A DNA stretch of 64,000 nucleotides, taken from assembly GCF_004027225.2 (NCBI RefSeq), contig NC_044296.2:4198796-4262795 (forward strand), given 5' to 3'. Positions 1-10,400 of this stretch are shown here, one piece after another. The position numbers and the translations under genes were made by a program. Every line of letters starts with the position of its first letter. The first letter of the stretch is position 1. This stretch comes from Strigops habroptila. Its lineage: Eukaryota > Chordata > Aves > Psittaciformes > Psittacidae. The notes under the pieces were generated by a model that was not told where the DNA came from, ran no database searches, and worked only from the letters and a program-made list of their open reading frames with translations.

Positions 1-440
1 GGAAGCGACGCGTTGGCGGCGGTGACGTTCCACCGGCGCGCGGAGCCATGGCGGCCCCGCTGGCGGCTCCGGGCGGCGCCGGGGCGGCGGCGGCGGCGCC
101 GGGGCGGGGGGGCGCGGGCCGGCGCTGCGGGAGGGGGCGCGGGTGTCGGCGCTGTGCCTGGCCTGGTACGGGCTGAGCGCGGGCGGGAACGTGGTGAACA
201 AGCTGCTGCTCGGCGGCTTCCCGCGGCCCGTCACCGTCTCCTTGTTCCACATCCTGGGGCTCTGCGGGCTCCTGCCGCCGCTGCTGCGTGCGTGGCGGGT
301 GCCCCCCGCCGGCCCGGCCCAGCTGCCGCCCCGCGCCTACCCCCGCTACATCCTCCCGCTCGCCTTCGGCAAGTACTTCGCCTCCGTCTCAGCGCACGTC
401 TCGCTCTGGCGGGTCCCGGTCTCCTACGCGCACACAGGTG
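1..440 (+). promoter_or_regulatory. CpG-rich 5' end of SLC35E1
   Basis: The first 440 bases are extremely GC-rich with many CpG dinucleotides and G/C homopolymers, as expected of an avian CpG-island first exon. The window opens inside it, so the core promoter is probably cut off upstream. No TATA box is visible in the 47 bases before the ATG. Confidence 0.5.
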
Positions 441-3400
441 AGGGCCGGGACGCGTGTGTGTGCGGAGGGTGCCTGCTGAGGTGTCCTTATGCCCGGGGTT
501 TGCTCGTGGGGGTGCCCGGTGAGGTGTCCCGGTGCCAGCTGTGCTCATACGAGGGCCCGGTGCAGTGACCTGAAGCCCGGTGGATACTCGTATGGGATGA
601 CCTGAAGCCTGGCGTGTGCCTGGATTGCCCAGTGCAGTGTCCCAGAGCACCAGGAACCAGCCAGCGAGTGCCTGGCGCAGCAGCAGGAGGGACGCCCCAC
701 GGAGGTTATGGCTTCAGTGGGGCTGGACCTGGGCCCTCCTCCCTCCCCAGTGCTCACCCTCCGCTGATGGGGGTTACTGGGGTTGGCCTGAGCTTTGCGT
801 CCCCATCAGTGTTCTCTTTCCATTCCCAGTCAAAGCAACGATGCCGATATGGGTGGTTCTTCTTTCGCGGATCATTATGAAGGAGAAGCAGACGACGAAG
901 GTGCGGACAGGTTTGCTGTGGTTTCTTCTCCTGGTGGTGCTTGTGGTGTGCTCTGCTGGCTGGGATCGGGAAAGCTGGGGCTTGGGTTCACGGAGTGAGT
1001 TTTGTGATTGAAATTAGATAAACCAGATTTTCCATTCAAAATATACTGTGGGAACCATCTCTAGGATCAAGATATCATAGAATCCCAGACTGGTTTGAGT
1101 TGGAAGGGACCTTGAAGCTCATCCAGTTCCAACCCCCTGCCACGGGCAGGGACACCTTCCACTAGAGCAGGTTGCTCCAAGCCCCTGTGTCCAACCTGGC
1201 CTTGAACACTGCCAGGGATGGGGCAGCCACAGTTTCTCTGGGCACCCTGTGCCAGCGCCTCAGCACCCTCACAGGGAAGAAATTCCTTGAATTCCAATAG
1301 TATAAAAGTTGACCCCTGGTTCTGTCGCTTTATTCTTCCTTCTCCTTTCCTCCCACGTCAGCATTCTGTATAAACTCAGTGGAAGTGAAAATTCATAGGT
1401 GTAAGGTGCTCCTCTCTGTTCCTCTTCCAGGTGTACTTGTCTCTGATCCCCATAATAACCGGTGTCCTGTTGGCCACCGTCACGGAGCTTTCCTTTGACA
1501 TGTGGGGGCTCATCAGCGCACTTGCTGCTACGCTGTGTTTCTCACTTCAAAACATCTTCTCGAAGAAGGTGAGGGTTTTGCTGCTCATTGCATGGGGCAG
1601 CAGCAGCAGCCTTTAGCAGGACAGAATGATTGTATTTTTCAGTTCATGTATGTTTTTAAGTGAACTTTACAGTCGAAGGAGCCCCAAGTAACAGCTGGCT
1701 GTTTTGTCTGCCTGTTCTCTACAGCTCTGTAGATCCTGTCAAAGCTGTTACACTGAAAATTGGCAGAACTCAGAGTTTCCTGAGCCTTTTCTTCACTCCG
1801 CAGCATGTCTGCTTTTCTTTAGTAATCCATATAGAAAATTCCTACTGTAACAGTATTTAATTATTTTCATCATTTATCTGTCATCTAAAGCTGTCACTGT
1901 TACCCCGCTCCTGAATCTCTGCTGATATAGCATGAGTGGTAGCTGAGGAAAGGCTAACATCGTGTTTAATGATGGTTTTTGTTAGGTGTTAAGAGATTCC
2001 CGAATACATCATCTTCGGTTGCTGAACATACTTGGGTGCCATGCTGTGTTCTTCATGATCCCAACGTGGGTTTTGGTAGATCTTTCTTCCTTCTTAGTAG
2101 AGAACGACTTGGTAAGTGTTGTATTTGGGAAACTGTTCCTTATTAAGAAAGAAAAAAGGAAAAGAAAACAAAACCAACACACACCATCACTCAACCAGAA
2201 AAAGCACCCTTAAGTGTTGCAGTGTAGTTCCTCCTCAGCGTGGAAGGAACTGTTGTGAAACGTTTGTAAACTGTTTCACCAAACAGTCTTAAAAAATAAG
2301 CATCGTGTTGATTGTAGGAATTCACATCAGGGTTAGAGGCAGCTTACGTTATGGTGTAAGTCTCGGGAATCAGTAGCTGGAGAGAGGACCAAATGCACCT
2401 GAGTGGGTGTCGCAGGGGTGTGGAGAGGTTCTTGCAAAGTCAGCAGCTGTGTAAGGTAACGTACTCGGGACATCCTTCCTATCGGTGGCAAGTAAGAAAT
2501 GGCTCAAGTATTTGTGTTTCTTCATCTCTTATCTGCAACCTGAGATAATTTTTCCCCTTGTAATGTTTGTCTTTATAACAGAGCACGATGTCTCACTGGT
2601 CCTGGACCTTGATGCTGCTTATTATCAGTGGATTCTGTAACTTTGCCCAGAATGTCATTGCCTTCAGTATCCTGAACTTGATCAGCCCACTAAGTTACTC
2701 TGTCGCAAATGCCACCAAACGAATCATGGTCATCACAGTGTCCCTTATAATGCTTCGCAATCCAGTTACGAGCACCAACGTCCTTGGGATGATGACAGCC
2801 ATCCTGGGGGTCTTCTTGTATAACAAGGTAAGGGGGTTTATTCAGGAAACTCACTTGACACAGTCCAGTAGCTTCAAATTCTTTTTTGTACCACAAGTAA
2901 CTTGTTAGTAGAACAAACACACAGAATGTGCGGCATAAAACTTCATCGCAAGGAGGTCCGTGTGTCACCAAAGCAAAGTATGTGGGTGTTTGGGTGAGGC
3001 CAGCTGCTGGGCCTCTAACAATGTGAATTTTGATCTTCATATTCTCCTGACAAGTGAAGATTGGGAAGTAACGTACTCAAAGCTCTTCAGCAAAAGAGCA
3101 GCTTATTGATTTGGCTTGTGAGAGGAATGAGGTTTTTGTTAGAAGCTGCTAGTAGACCCTTAACAGGCATAGATAGGTAGTAGTGTAATTGTAAAATCAG
3201 GTGCTTTCTGCTAGGTAGATGAATATGTTAGGTGGTGTCTTAGAAAAACATTCTTTCTTTCTTTCTTTCCTAGACAAAATACGATGCAAACCAAGAAGCA
3301 AAGAAGCAGTTACTTCCAGTTACAACTGGAGACCTTGTGAACCTGGACCGGCATCGAAACACTCCCGAGAAGTCTCAGAATGGACTTACGGCATTTGCAC

Positions 3401-3507
3401 CACACGGAGACTATCAGTATGGTCGAACCAATATCTTAACAGACCACTTCCAGTATAGCCGGCAAAACTATCCAACTACCTACAACTTAAACCGTTTTGA
3501 TATATAG
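48..3507 (+). CDS. SLC35E1: Solute carrier family 35 member E1 (nucleotide-sugar/TPT-type transporter), six coding exons, frame break in exon 1
   Basis: Coding exons are 48-437, 830-900, 1431-1568, 1986-2111, 2582-2827 and 3274-3507; all introns are GT-AG. The product is a multi-pass carrier of the drug/metabolite (TPT/NST) superfamily, probably in the Golgi or ER membrane; its substrate is uncertain. Recognisable segments are SAGGNVVNK and [13 protein letters not shown] in exon 1, [20 protein letters not shown] in exon 2, a hydrophobic helix in exon 3 with [29 protein letters not shown] in exon 4, and [16 protein letters not shown] plus [14 protein letters not shown] in exon 5. Exon 6 is the hydrophilic cytosolic tail ending NLNRFDI. 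The only well-placed ATG (48, context gccATGg, Ala/Gly-rich start) is one base out of frame with the conserved reading frame, which begins clearly near 131. The exon sum is 1205 nt, one short of a multiple of three. With one more base the protein would be about 401 residues, near the roughly 410 of human. An assembly indel in the G7 run at 106-112 is the likely cause. Identity is near certain; the start is not. Confidence 0.93.
1034..1300 (-). mobile_element. CR1 LINE 3' fragment (copy A) in SLC35E1 intron 2
   Basis: The plus strand carries the reverse complement of a CR1 3' end: the atcatagaatc start, then the conserved blocks ccagttccaaccccctgcc, gggcagggacacc and cctggccttgaacactgcc. It is 5'-truncated near 1300. 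The roughly 40 bases before the usual CR1 terminus (1034-1073) match the bases flanking the CR1 copy at 25893, so either the element is longer here or the flank was carried along. Confidence 0.9.
3251..3270 (+). repeat. (CTTT)n microsatellite forming the polypyrimidine tract of SLC35E1 exon 6
   Basis: A short tetranucleotide tract directly precedes the tag acceptor at 3271-3273, so a length-variable repeat doubles as the 3' splice-site pyrimidine tract. Confidence 0.8.
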
Positions 3508-4290
3508 AGTCCTGGCAAACAGGTATAGACTGTGATATCAGAGTGTCCCCAACATTATCAGAAACTTTTTAGTACATCCATGAATGTAAAGCCATTTTAT
3601 TGTACAGGTTTTGCAGAAGGGAAGATGCATGTGTAGTGAAAGCGGTACAGACCTTCAACTTCTGCTGAGCAGAGCTTGAACATGAAACAGCTCCATCTGA
3701 CACTGGAACTAAACACACGGTGTAGCTCTTGTACAGAGATCCTGGTGAATGCACGTACGTACCTTCAGAGTAAAATACCTGCTGTTGCTGCTCCTTTTCA
3801 GAGCCTGTCAACCGATGATTCTTTTGGCAGCTGAATTCTGGCCAGTATTTTCTTTCCACGCTGGTAACGTCACCTTTAATTTGTTCTGATACGTTTTAAT
3901 GACACTTTTAATGAAACTTCCAAAAAGAAGTGGAACTTCTGGTTATCAGGATTTGTCTGTTTGAGGAAGATCAACTTAGTTGCAGATAGGGTAGGCCTGA
4001 ATTCATCTTGAGCAACTACCAAACTTCATGTGGGTATTAACTACTCCTGCACCTCTGCCTTCTGCTTTTGATGATGAACCAGAAGTGTTTCTGAAAGAGT
4101 TGACAGTAGAATGATTGATCTCTTCAAAAAGCAGGCTTGAGGCCCAGAGAAACAGAATTCTCTAAAATCACTGTTGTCCCACTCACTGTAGATAACAAAC
4201 AAACAGAGCTGAAATTGATCATTGTTTCCTGAATAATGTCATCCTGTAACTTCAGAACTTGCTCTTGGCAATACAGAAAACGCCTTCACA

Positions 4291-4296
4291 AATAAA
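4291..4296 (+). terminator. Candidate SLC35E1 poly(A) signal
   Basis: AATAAA 784 bases after the stop codon, followed within about 30 bases by T-rich sequence (atttatttttttaat). It is the first canonical hexamer after the stop. Confidence 0.5.
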
Positions 4297-5021
4297 GTGT
4301 TTGGAATAAGATGATTTATTTTTTTAATCGCTTCATACCTGTTCTTACAAAACTCTCTTGTTGCTTTAGAAATTGAAGGGTTTAAGGTGTTTTCTTCTCA
4401 GCTTTAGGCATGAATTATGTTCTTTTATATGCTTCATATATTATGAATGCATTCATTTGAATAATCATTTGAGTTGTTTCTCAAGTCTATTTTTTTAGCC
4501 CCTAATTGTTCTGTTTTAAGTTCCTTAACTACTGCTGTTGGAGTTGCTGTGTGCATTTAGCCTGACTTCCATTTTCCACTGAAAGAAGCTAAATTGTGGG
4601 TCCTGCAACTCCCTTAGCTCAGATAGTAACTTGTTAAGAAAAAAGTATTTAAATCAGCATTAAAGAGTTAATTTATGGTTAGGAAGAACTGATTCAGTTA
4701 GTAGAAATGAATTAATTCTAGACAAGTGGATTGTTGTGTGTCAGATACTGTATTTGTGCATGAAAGGAATGAAAGCAGGTGACGTGGGTTTCACTGAATC
4801 AGGTTGTTACTGTTAGTACTTTAGCAAAAGAAGATTTTAGGGCCTTCTTATCAGAAAGGCTGTTGTACAGCGAGAGTTTTGATAGCATTAAGTACAATGT
4901 TTGTACCAGAGAGGTATTAGACACCAGTGACAAAATGCAGGGTGTTGTACAGAACACTCCATCTATTTATTGCTTTAAAAATTTTCAAGATGTAAGATGA
5001 TGATTTGGCTCCTTTCTGGAT

Positions 5022-5027
5022 AATAAA
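5022..5027 (+). terminator. Candidate distal SLC35E1 poly(A) signal
   Basis: AATAAA followed by a T-rich stretch (gaatttatttttaagtg). It may serve as an alternative distal site. Confidence 0.35.
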
Positions 5028-5599
5028 GAATTTATTTTTAAGTGCAGAGTCAACCTGAGCTTATTCTTTTGGCTGACTGTGGAGGTAATTATGGAACCTG
5101 CCTTCCACCACACAGTCCAAAAGAGGAAACGGTCCTTGCTGAAACTTCAGAGGCAGGTTAAATATGCTGCTAACGTTTGTGAGCAGAACCTCCTTGACTC
5201 GACTGGTGTTGAATCTGTTCATGCAAGCTCAGAACTTGGGCTTTTAGTTTAGGAAACTTTTCCCTAACCCAGGTTAACAAGGACAGGATAATGAGGAAAA
5301 GCATTCTTTCAGATAAAACTTCTTTTGCCTGTTCCAATATTAATTTATGTATAATGATTTCATTTTAATAAGAGGAAGTGCAAAATGTGTATTTCTAAGG
5401 CTCACTTGCCAATATCTAAGTGCTTTTACATACGTGCAGAAAGGATTGTATGGACTCTGGGTTTGGATTTGGTTCTGGCTCTGCAAAAGACTGATTTGAG
5501 GACAAGATATTTAGGCTGAGGTTTTTAAGAGGGGCTAAAGTTCTCCAACTGCTTGCAAAGGGAGGGAGCTGTAAAATACTGAGCTCCTGCAGATGCTTA

Positions 5600-5690
5600 A
5601 TTGTCTTCTTTGTGCCTCAGTTTCCCATTTGGAAAGTGGAGATGGTTCTTCCCTACTTCAAGGTGGGGTGAGATACCAGAAGCAAGCAGC
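5600..5690 (+). mobile_element. Ancient MIR-like CORE-SINE remnant
   Basis: The run gcctcagtttcccatttgg followed by aaagtggagatggttcttcccta and a GGGTGAG block follows the order of the MIR 3' half (CCTCAGTTTCC, CATCTGTAAAATGG, then CTACCTCA). It is diverged, as expected for an element older than the bird lineage. Confidence 0.5.
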
Positions 5691-5793
5691 AGTGGGGGTC
5701 CCTGGGATGCACAGGCATCCTCTGAGTTCATCTGTGCATTTTCTGGCATGTCTGTTGCTGTACTGCCTTCAGACAACTTGAATTGTTAGATGG

Positions 5794-5799
5794 AATAAA
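5794..5799 (+). terminator. Candidate distal poly(A) signal
   Basis: AATAAA in tggaataaagctcc, about 2.3 kb after the SLC35E1 stop. No transcript evidence is available. Confidence 0.25.
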
Positions 5800-6340
5800 G
5801 CTCCATGTGCTTCATTCACAGGGCAGAGGCTTTGTTAAATATGTTTAGATGACTTTCTGTTCAAGAACATAACCAGATCTTTTTTGCAACCGTTTTCAGA
5901 GAAAGCTTGTACCCACTGCACATGCAGGGCAAAAAGGGACTGACCCAAAATGAGGATATCATCTGTTTAAGGCCTGGAGAGTGAATCTCTTCCCTGGAGC
6001 TTGCCTGACAGTGTGCATGCTCTTCTAGTTCAGGTCTGTGGTCAACAGGGATCATTTTGTGTGGAGGAACATGTAATTAAAATGGTGAAGTGAATTAGTT
6101 CAAAGAAGTGGTTTTGCTGAGTACCTCAGTCCGAGTCCTTAAGCAATATTGCCCCCATTCAGGTAAAGAAGTTTCTGACACTGTTGTAATATATGTTTTA
6201 ATCTTGGCCCGCTGTGAGATTTTGTTTGGCAAGGTGGAATGTTTGTTTTAACATGGTTTGTAAATTAATGGCATATTTAACTCTGTACATAGGTCTGTAG
6301 AAAGTGTGGAAACACTGGAATAAAAAGGGTGTATCTAGAC

Positions 6341-6366
6341 AATGGTGTATAATGGTGTATAATGGT
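6341..6366 (+). repeat. Short 12-bp tandem duplication
   Basis: The unit aatggtgtat(aa) occurs twice and partly a third time in head-to-tail order. It is a simple local duplication. Confidence 0.6.
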
Positions 6367-7249
6367 GAAGGGGGTCGGTTTGGGTGTTTCACTTGCAGGA
6401 AGCTTTGGGAGTGCCAAACGGTGGTGGTAATGGCCACTCGTGAGAAATCAGATTGATGTCATGTTGTACTGGTGTGATCCATTGCCAGATGGTTCTGTAG
6501 GCTTGAAACTACCATGACTTGGATGCCATATCTAGCGTTAGGACACTAGTCACCAGTATGTATCCTTAGAAATGTTTTGATTTCCATGATGAGTTTCTAA
6601 CGTACGTGTAAATACATTGCAAAAGTGAGAAATTCTTCCCAAACCAGTCCTGGATAGTTCTAGAAATGTGAAAGAAACCAATGTCTCCCCATTGCTTGTG
6701 GGTTTGTTGTTGTACTTGGTGCTCTGTCAAGAGCTCTTCAGAGTATTTCCCTCACGGATTCCGTTTTGGTACCCAGTAGTGATTAGAGCATCTTTATCAC
6801 CTGGTAAAACGCGTGTGGTTTTTAGTGCTAACTAAAACTGAGGCAACCCTTCAGCTTTGGAGGTGGGCAGGGATTTGTAACAACCGCGTTGGTCATTTGG
6901 GGTCGAGTCACGATGATTCCTGAACCTCAATAAGCCTTTTTGTTTCTAATCTTGTGTTTGAACCTGCGTTTCTGATGTAGCATTTTGCAGCAGATAAATC
7001 TTGTAGCTCTTTGTGAAAAAGGTGCGATGTAAATAAAGGGAAGGTTTTGTTTTTCTAACCACGTTGTCATTTTTAGCACCGTTCTTCAAGGTCTTTTCCA
7101 ACCAAGTCGATTCTATCTTTGTGGTGAGGGTAGAGGCGGGGTAAAACCTAGTCAATTCTGAGGGGGCAGGTGGAGGATGCAGTCGCCTTATGTGGATGTG
7201 CGGGTGGCACAACCACCCATCGTGTGGTTTATCGTTGTTTAAGTGCTTA

Positions 7250-7490
7250 AATACCGCTGCAACGGGCTTCCCCTCACGATAAAGGGGATATTTAACGCCC
7301 AAAACCCGGACCCGCTCTTCCCGCCTCTGTGTGAGGGGGAACGGCGCTACGTGCGCTGCGCCTCGCGCCGTTTCCATAGCGCCGCGGCCGTAAAGCGCGG
7401 CTGCGCGCACCGCCTGGCGTTTCGCGGCACTTCCGGCCGGTGCGGCCTAGCGACGGTGGAGGCCCGGCGGCGCCCCGTTGTCCCGGAGCC
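7250..7490 (+). promoter_or_regulatory. CHERP CpG-island promoter
   Basis: Sharply GC- and CpG-rich DNA directly upstream of the CHERP ATG, with an ETS/GABP-type site CACTTCCGG at 7428-7436 and no TATA box. This is typical of a housekeeping promoter. The island runs on through exons 1-2 to about 8070. Confidence 0.6.
7428..7436 (+). promoter_or_regulatory. ETS/GABP consensus site
   Basis: CACTTCCGG, the reverse complement of the CCGGAAGTG ETS core, lies 55 bases before the CHERP start codon, where initiator-proximal ETS sites usually sit. Confidence 0.5.
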
Positions 7491-10400
7491 ATGGAGATGC
7501 CGCTGCCGCCCGACGGTGAGCGCGGCCCCGGGGCCGGCGGGGAGCGGGGCGCGGGGAGCGGGGCCTTGGCGGGGGCTGACGGCGCTGTGTCCCCACAGAC
7601 CAGGAGCTGCGGAATGTCATCGACAAGCTGGCGCAGTTCGTGGCGCGGAACGGGCCCGAGTTCGAGAAGATGACGATGGAGAAGCAGAAGGAGAACCCCA
7701 AATTCTCCTTCCTCTTCGGGGGCGACTTCTACGGTTACTACAAGTACAAGCTGGCCCTGGAGCAGCAGCAGCGTGAGTGGGGGCCGCGGCGGGCTCGGCT
7801 CCCCCGGTGCCCGGCCCCGGCCGGTGGAGCCGCTTTGTGCCCTCCCCGGCCTCGCTGTGCCCCGCCAGCGCTGGTTCGCAGCCGCTTCCCGTCCTCTGAG
7901 CGCCATCCGGGCGGTTGGCCGAGCCCTGCTCGCGGCCCCCGACGCCCCCCGCCTGCGGTGGGCTTGGCCGGCCGCAGGCACCGGCTGCGCGGAGAGTTCG
8001 GCGCCCGCAGGGCCCTCGAGAGCCGGGTGTTCAGCGCAGCAGCGCCGGGGGCTGCTCGTGTGTTGGAGTCATTCCCCTCGCAGCGCCCGAGGAGTTGCTG
8101 ACGCTCCTCCTTCTGCACTGTCCACCCTCAACTGCACGGTTCTTATTTTGCCTTAAGCAGTTATGTAAAGAGCAAGGGTCTGTTTTGGAACCAGCGCGGT
8201 TTTCACGTGGGCTGGTGGTAGCAGGTTTCTCTGCGAGGCTTACTTTACAAGTTTACTTTGTCTGATAGTGTTGTGCAAGCAAAGTCAAGATATCGAGGCC
8301 ACTGCGCAGATCCAGCCGCTGCCACAGCCATCTCTCCCACCGGCTGCACCTATCCCAGCTCCTCAGGGCACTCCTTCCGTGGAGGAGCTTATCCAGCAGA
8401 GTCAGTGGAACCTGCAGCAGCAGGAGCAGCATCTCCTTGCGATGAGACAGGTTGGTTGAAGAGAAGCACTTCCCTGGTTCATCCAAGACTGCCAGTGGAT
8501 GTAGAAATTAGGAGCGAAGGGGGAAAGGAAGGTTTCCTTCTGATTAGTGGTGGCGGCTGCACGTGTCGGGGAGGAGAAGGAGCATTGCTTTGCTTATTTT
8601 TGTTCTGTGGCAGCTGCCATCATCTCCTTGGAACAGACCTATCTCATGTACTGGCAAGATCCATCTTTGATTAAAGCAGTTTATTTACTATACAGAAAAC
8701 CTTGTTGGGTTTGCAGAGTGGAATAAATGGTGACTGCTTTAATCTTTGCTTAATGCTGCAGGTTGCTGGGAACTGCAGGACGTTCCAGCTTGTCATATTC
8801 TAAGGTGGATGCTGACAAGGGGTAGGAGGGGACTGCATGCTTTGAACTAATGGGTTTTTGCAGGAGATGTTCCACTGTTAAAACTACAGGGAACCAAATG
8901 GAAGAGTTCCTGGGGGAAAGCAATGAGCCTAGATTATGTTCTATACACTTAGGAGCTTCCTGCAATTATTTCTTTTCATGATGGAGGTGAAAATGAACTG
9001 GACTTTTCCTGAAGAATGAGGAGAGTCTTTTTTTCTTAAAACCAAATAACTGAAACATTTGTGGTTGTCTTTGAGCTAGCTACATGTGGCTAAGAGGTCA
9101 GTGACACAGCAGCATAGTTCTTTAAAAGAATGCTGGATGTAAGATAATTCTGTCTTTTTTTATCCTACTTTTTGTTACAGGAACAAGTCACATCAGCGGT
9201 AGCTCTTGCAATTGAGCAACAAATGCAGAAAGTTTTGGAGGAAACCCAGTTAGATATGAACGAATTTGACAACTTGTTGCAGCCAATAATTGACACTTGT
9301 ACAAAAGATGCAATCTCAGTAAGTGAGCTACATCTGAACAGTTATTGTGGTTGTGGATTAAGTGTAATTTAATTAAATGTAATTAAGTGTATGAATTTTG
9401 AGGTTGTGTAGTCCAGAGCAGCTTTATTGTTGTGTTGGGTGGTCGGTGAGATTATAGCTGTTACTTGAAAACTTCCCTCCTGTGGTTATTTCAGAGTTCT
9501 AGGAAGTCTCTATGATGTGAATGCATTAGATTAACTTAATATTTACGTGTGCTTTTCAAAGGCTGGCAAGAACTGGATGTTCAGTAATGCAAAGTCTCCT
9601 GCCCACTGTGAGCTGATGGCTGGGCACCTGCGGAACCGCATCACGGCAGAAGGAGCTCACTTTGAGCTTCGCTTACATCTCATCTATTTAATCAATGATG
9701 TATTGCATCACTGGTAAGACTTAAATCATGAGTTTCAGTTTGCTGTTCTGATGAATCTGGTGAAACTCTCTGTTAGGTTGTTAGTTTGACTAGTCGCTTT
9801 TTATATTTCATTTTAGCAGCTGTCTTAAGATGTCCATAGCTGGCACAAGGATCTAGTGCTTTAATAATCAAATTCAGCTTTTTTTTGTGTATTTTTCCTC
9901 CAGACAAGACTTTATAGTAAAAATGTAAAGGAGAGACCTGTCTATTTTATGACTCTTGTTACTTTTAGTACAGCAGGAGCTGAGATGAATTCAATGTTAT
10001 GATGCTGTGAGTGTTACAGTGAAAGGCAGTAACTCTTCTCTTCCCATTCCTTTATTGAAGCCAGCGGAAGCAAGCACGAGATCTCCTGGCTGCCTTGCAG
10101 AAGGTGGTAGTGCCTATTTATTGTACAAGTTTCCTAGCAGTGGAGGAGGATAAGCAACAGAAAATTGCCAGGGTGAGTATCTGGGTTTGGTTTAACCATA
10201 TGCTTTACTTGGTTAGGTTAGTGCCAGGCAAATTCACAAATATGAGGGTGAAAGAGGACCCCTGAGATTTTTCTAGCCTGATGGTCTTCATAAAGTCTGT
10301 TAGAGGATGTGCTTTAATCCATGTTTAAACTAGAACTTAAAAGCACCTAGGCTTTATTTAAAAGTTACCATAATGATGAATGCATCTGAGTCTTCAGTGG

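Larger units (their letters stand above)
3508..7250 (+). other. SLC35E1 3' UTR and intergenic DNA before CHERP
   Basis: No open frame here resembles a gene. The stretch is AT-rich and holds at least three AATAAA hexamers (4291, 5022, 5794), a MIR-like SINE remnant at about 5600-5690 and a short 12-bp tandem duplication at 6341-6366. The 3' UTR of SLC35E1 could end at any of the hexamers. GC content rises from about 7250 into the CHERP promoter. Confidence 0.6.

Noticed and set aside
7243-8118. Long frames on both strands around CHERP exons 1-2
   Set aside because: They are shadows in CpG-island sequence. The SURP-encoding frame is the only one that matches a protein and splices correctly.
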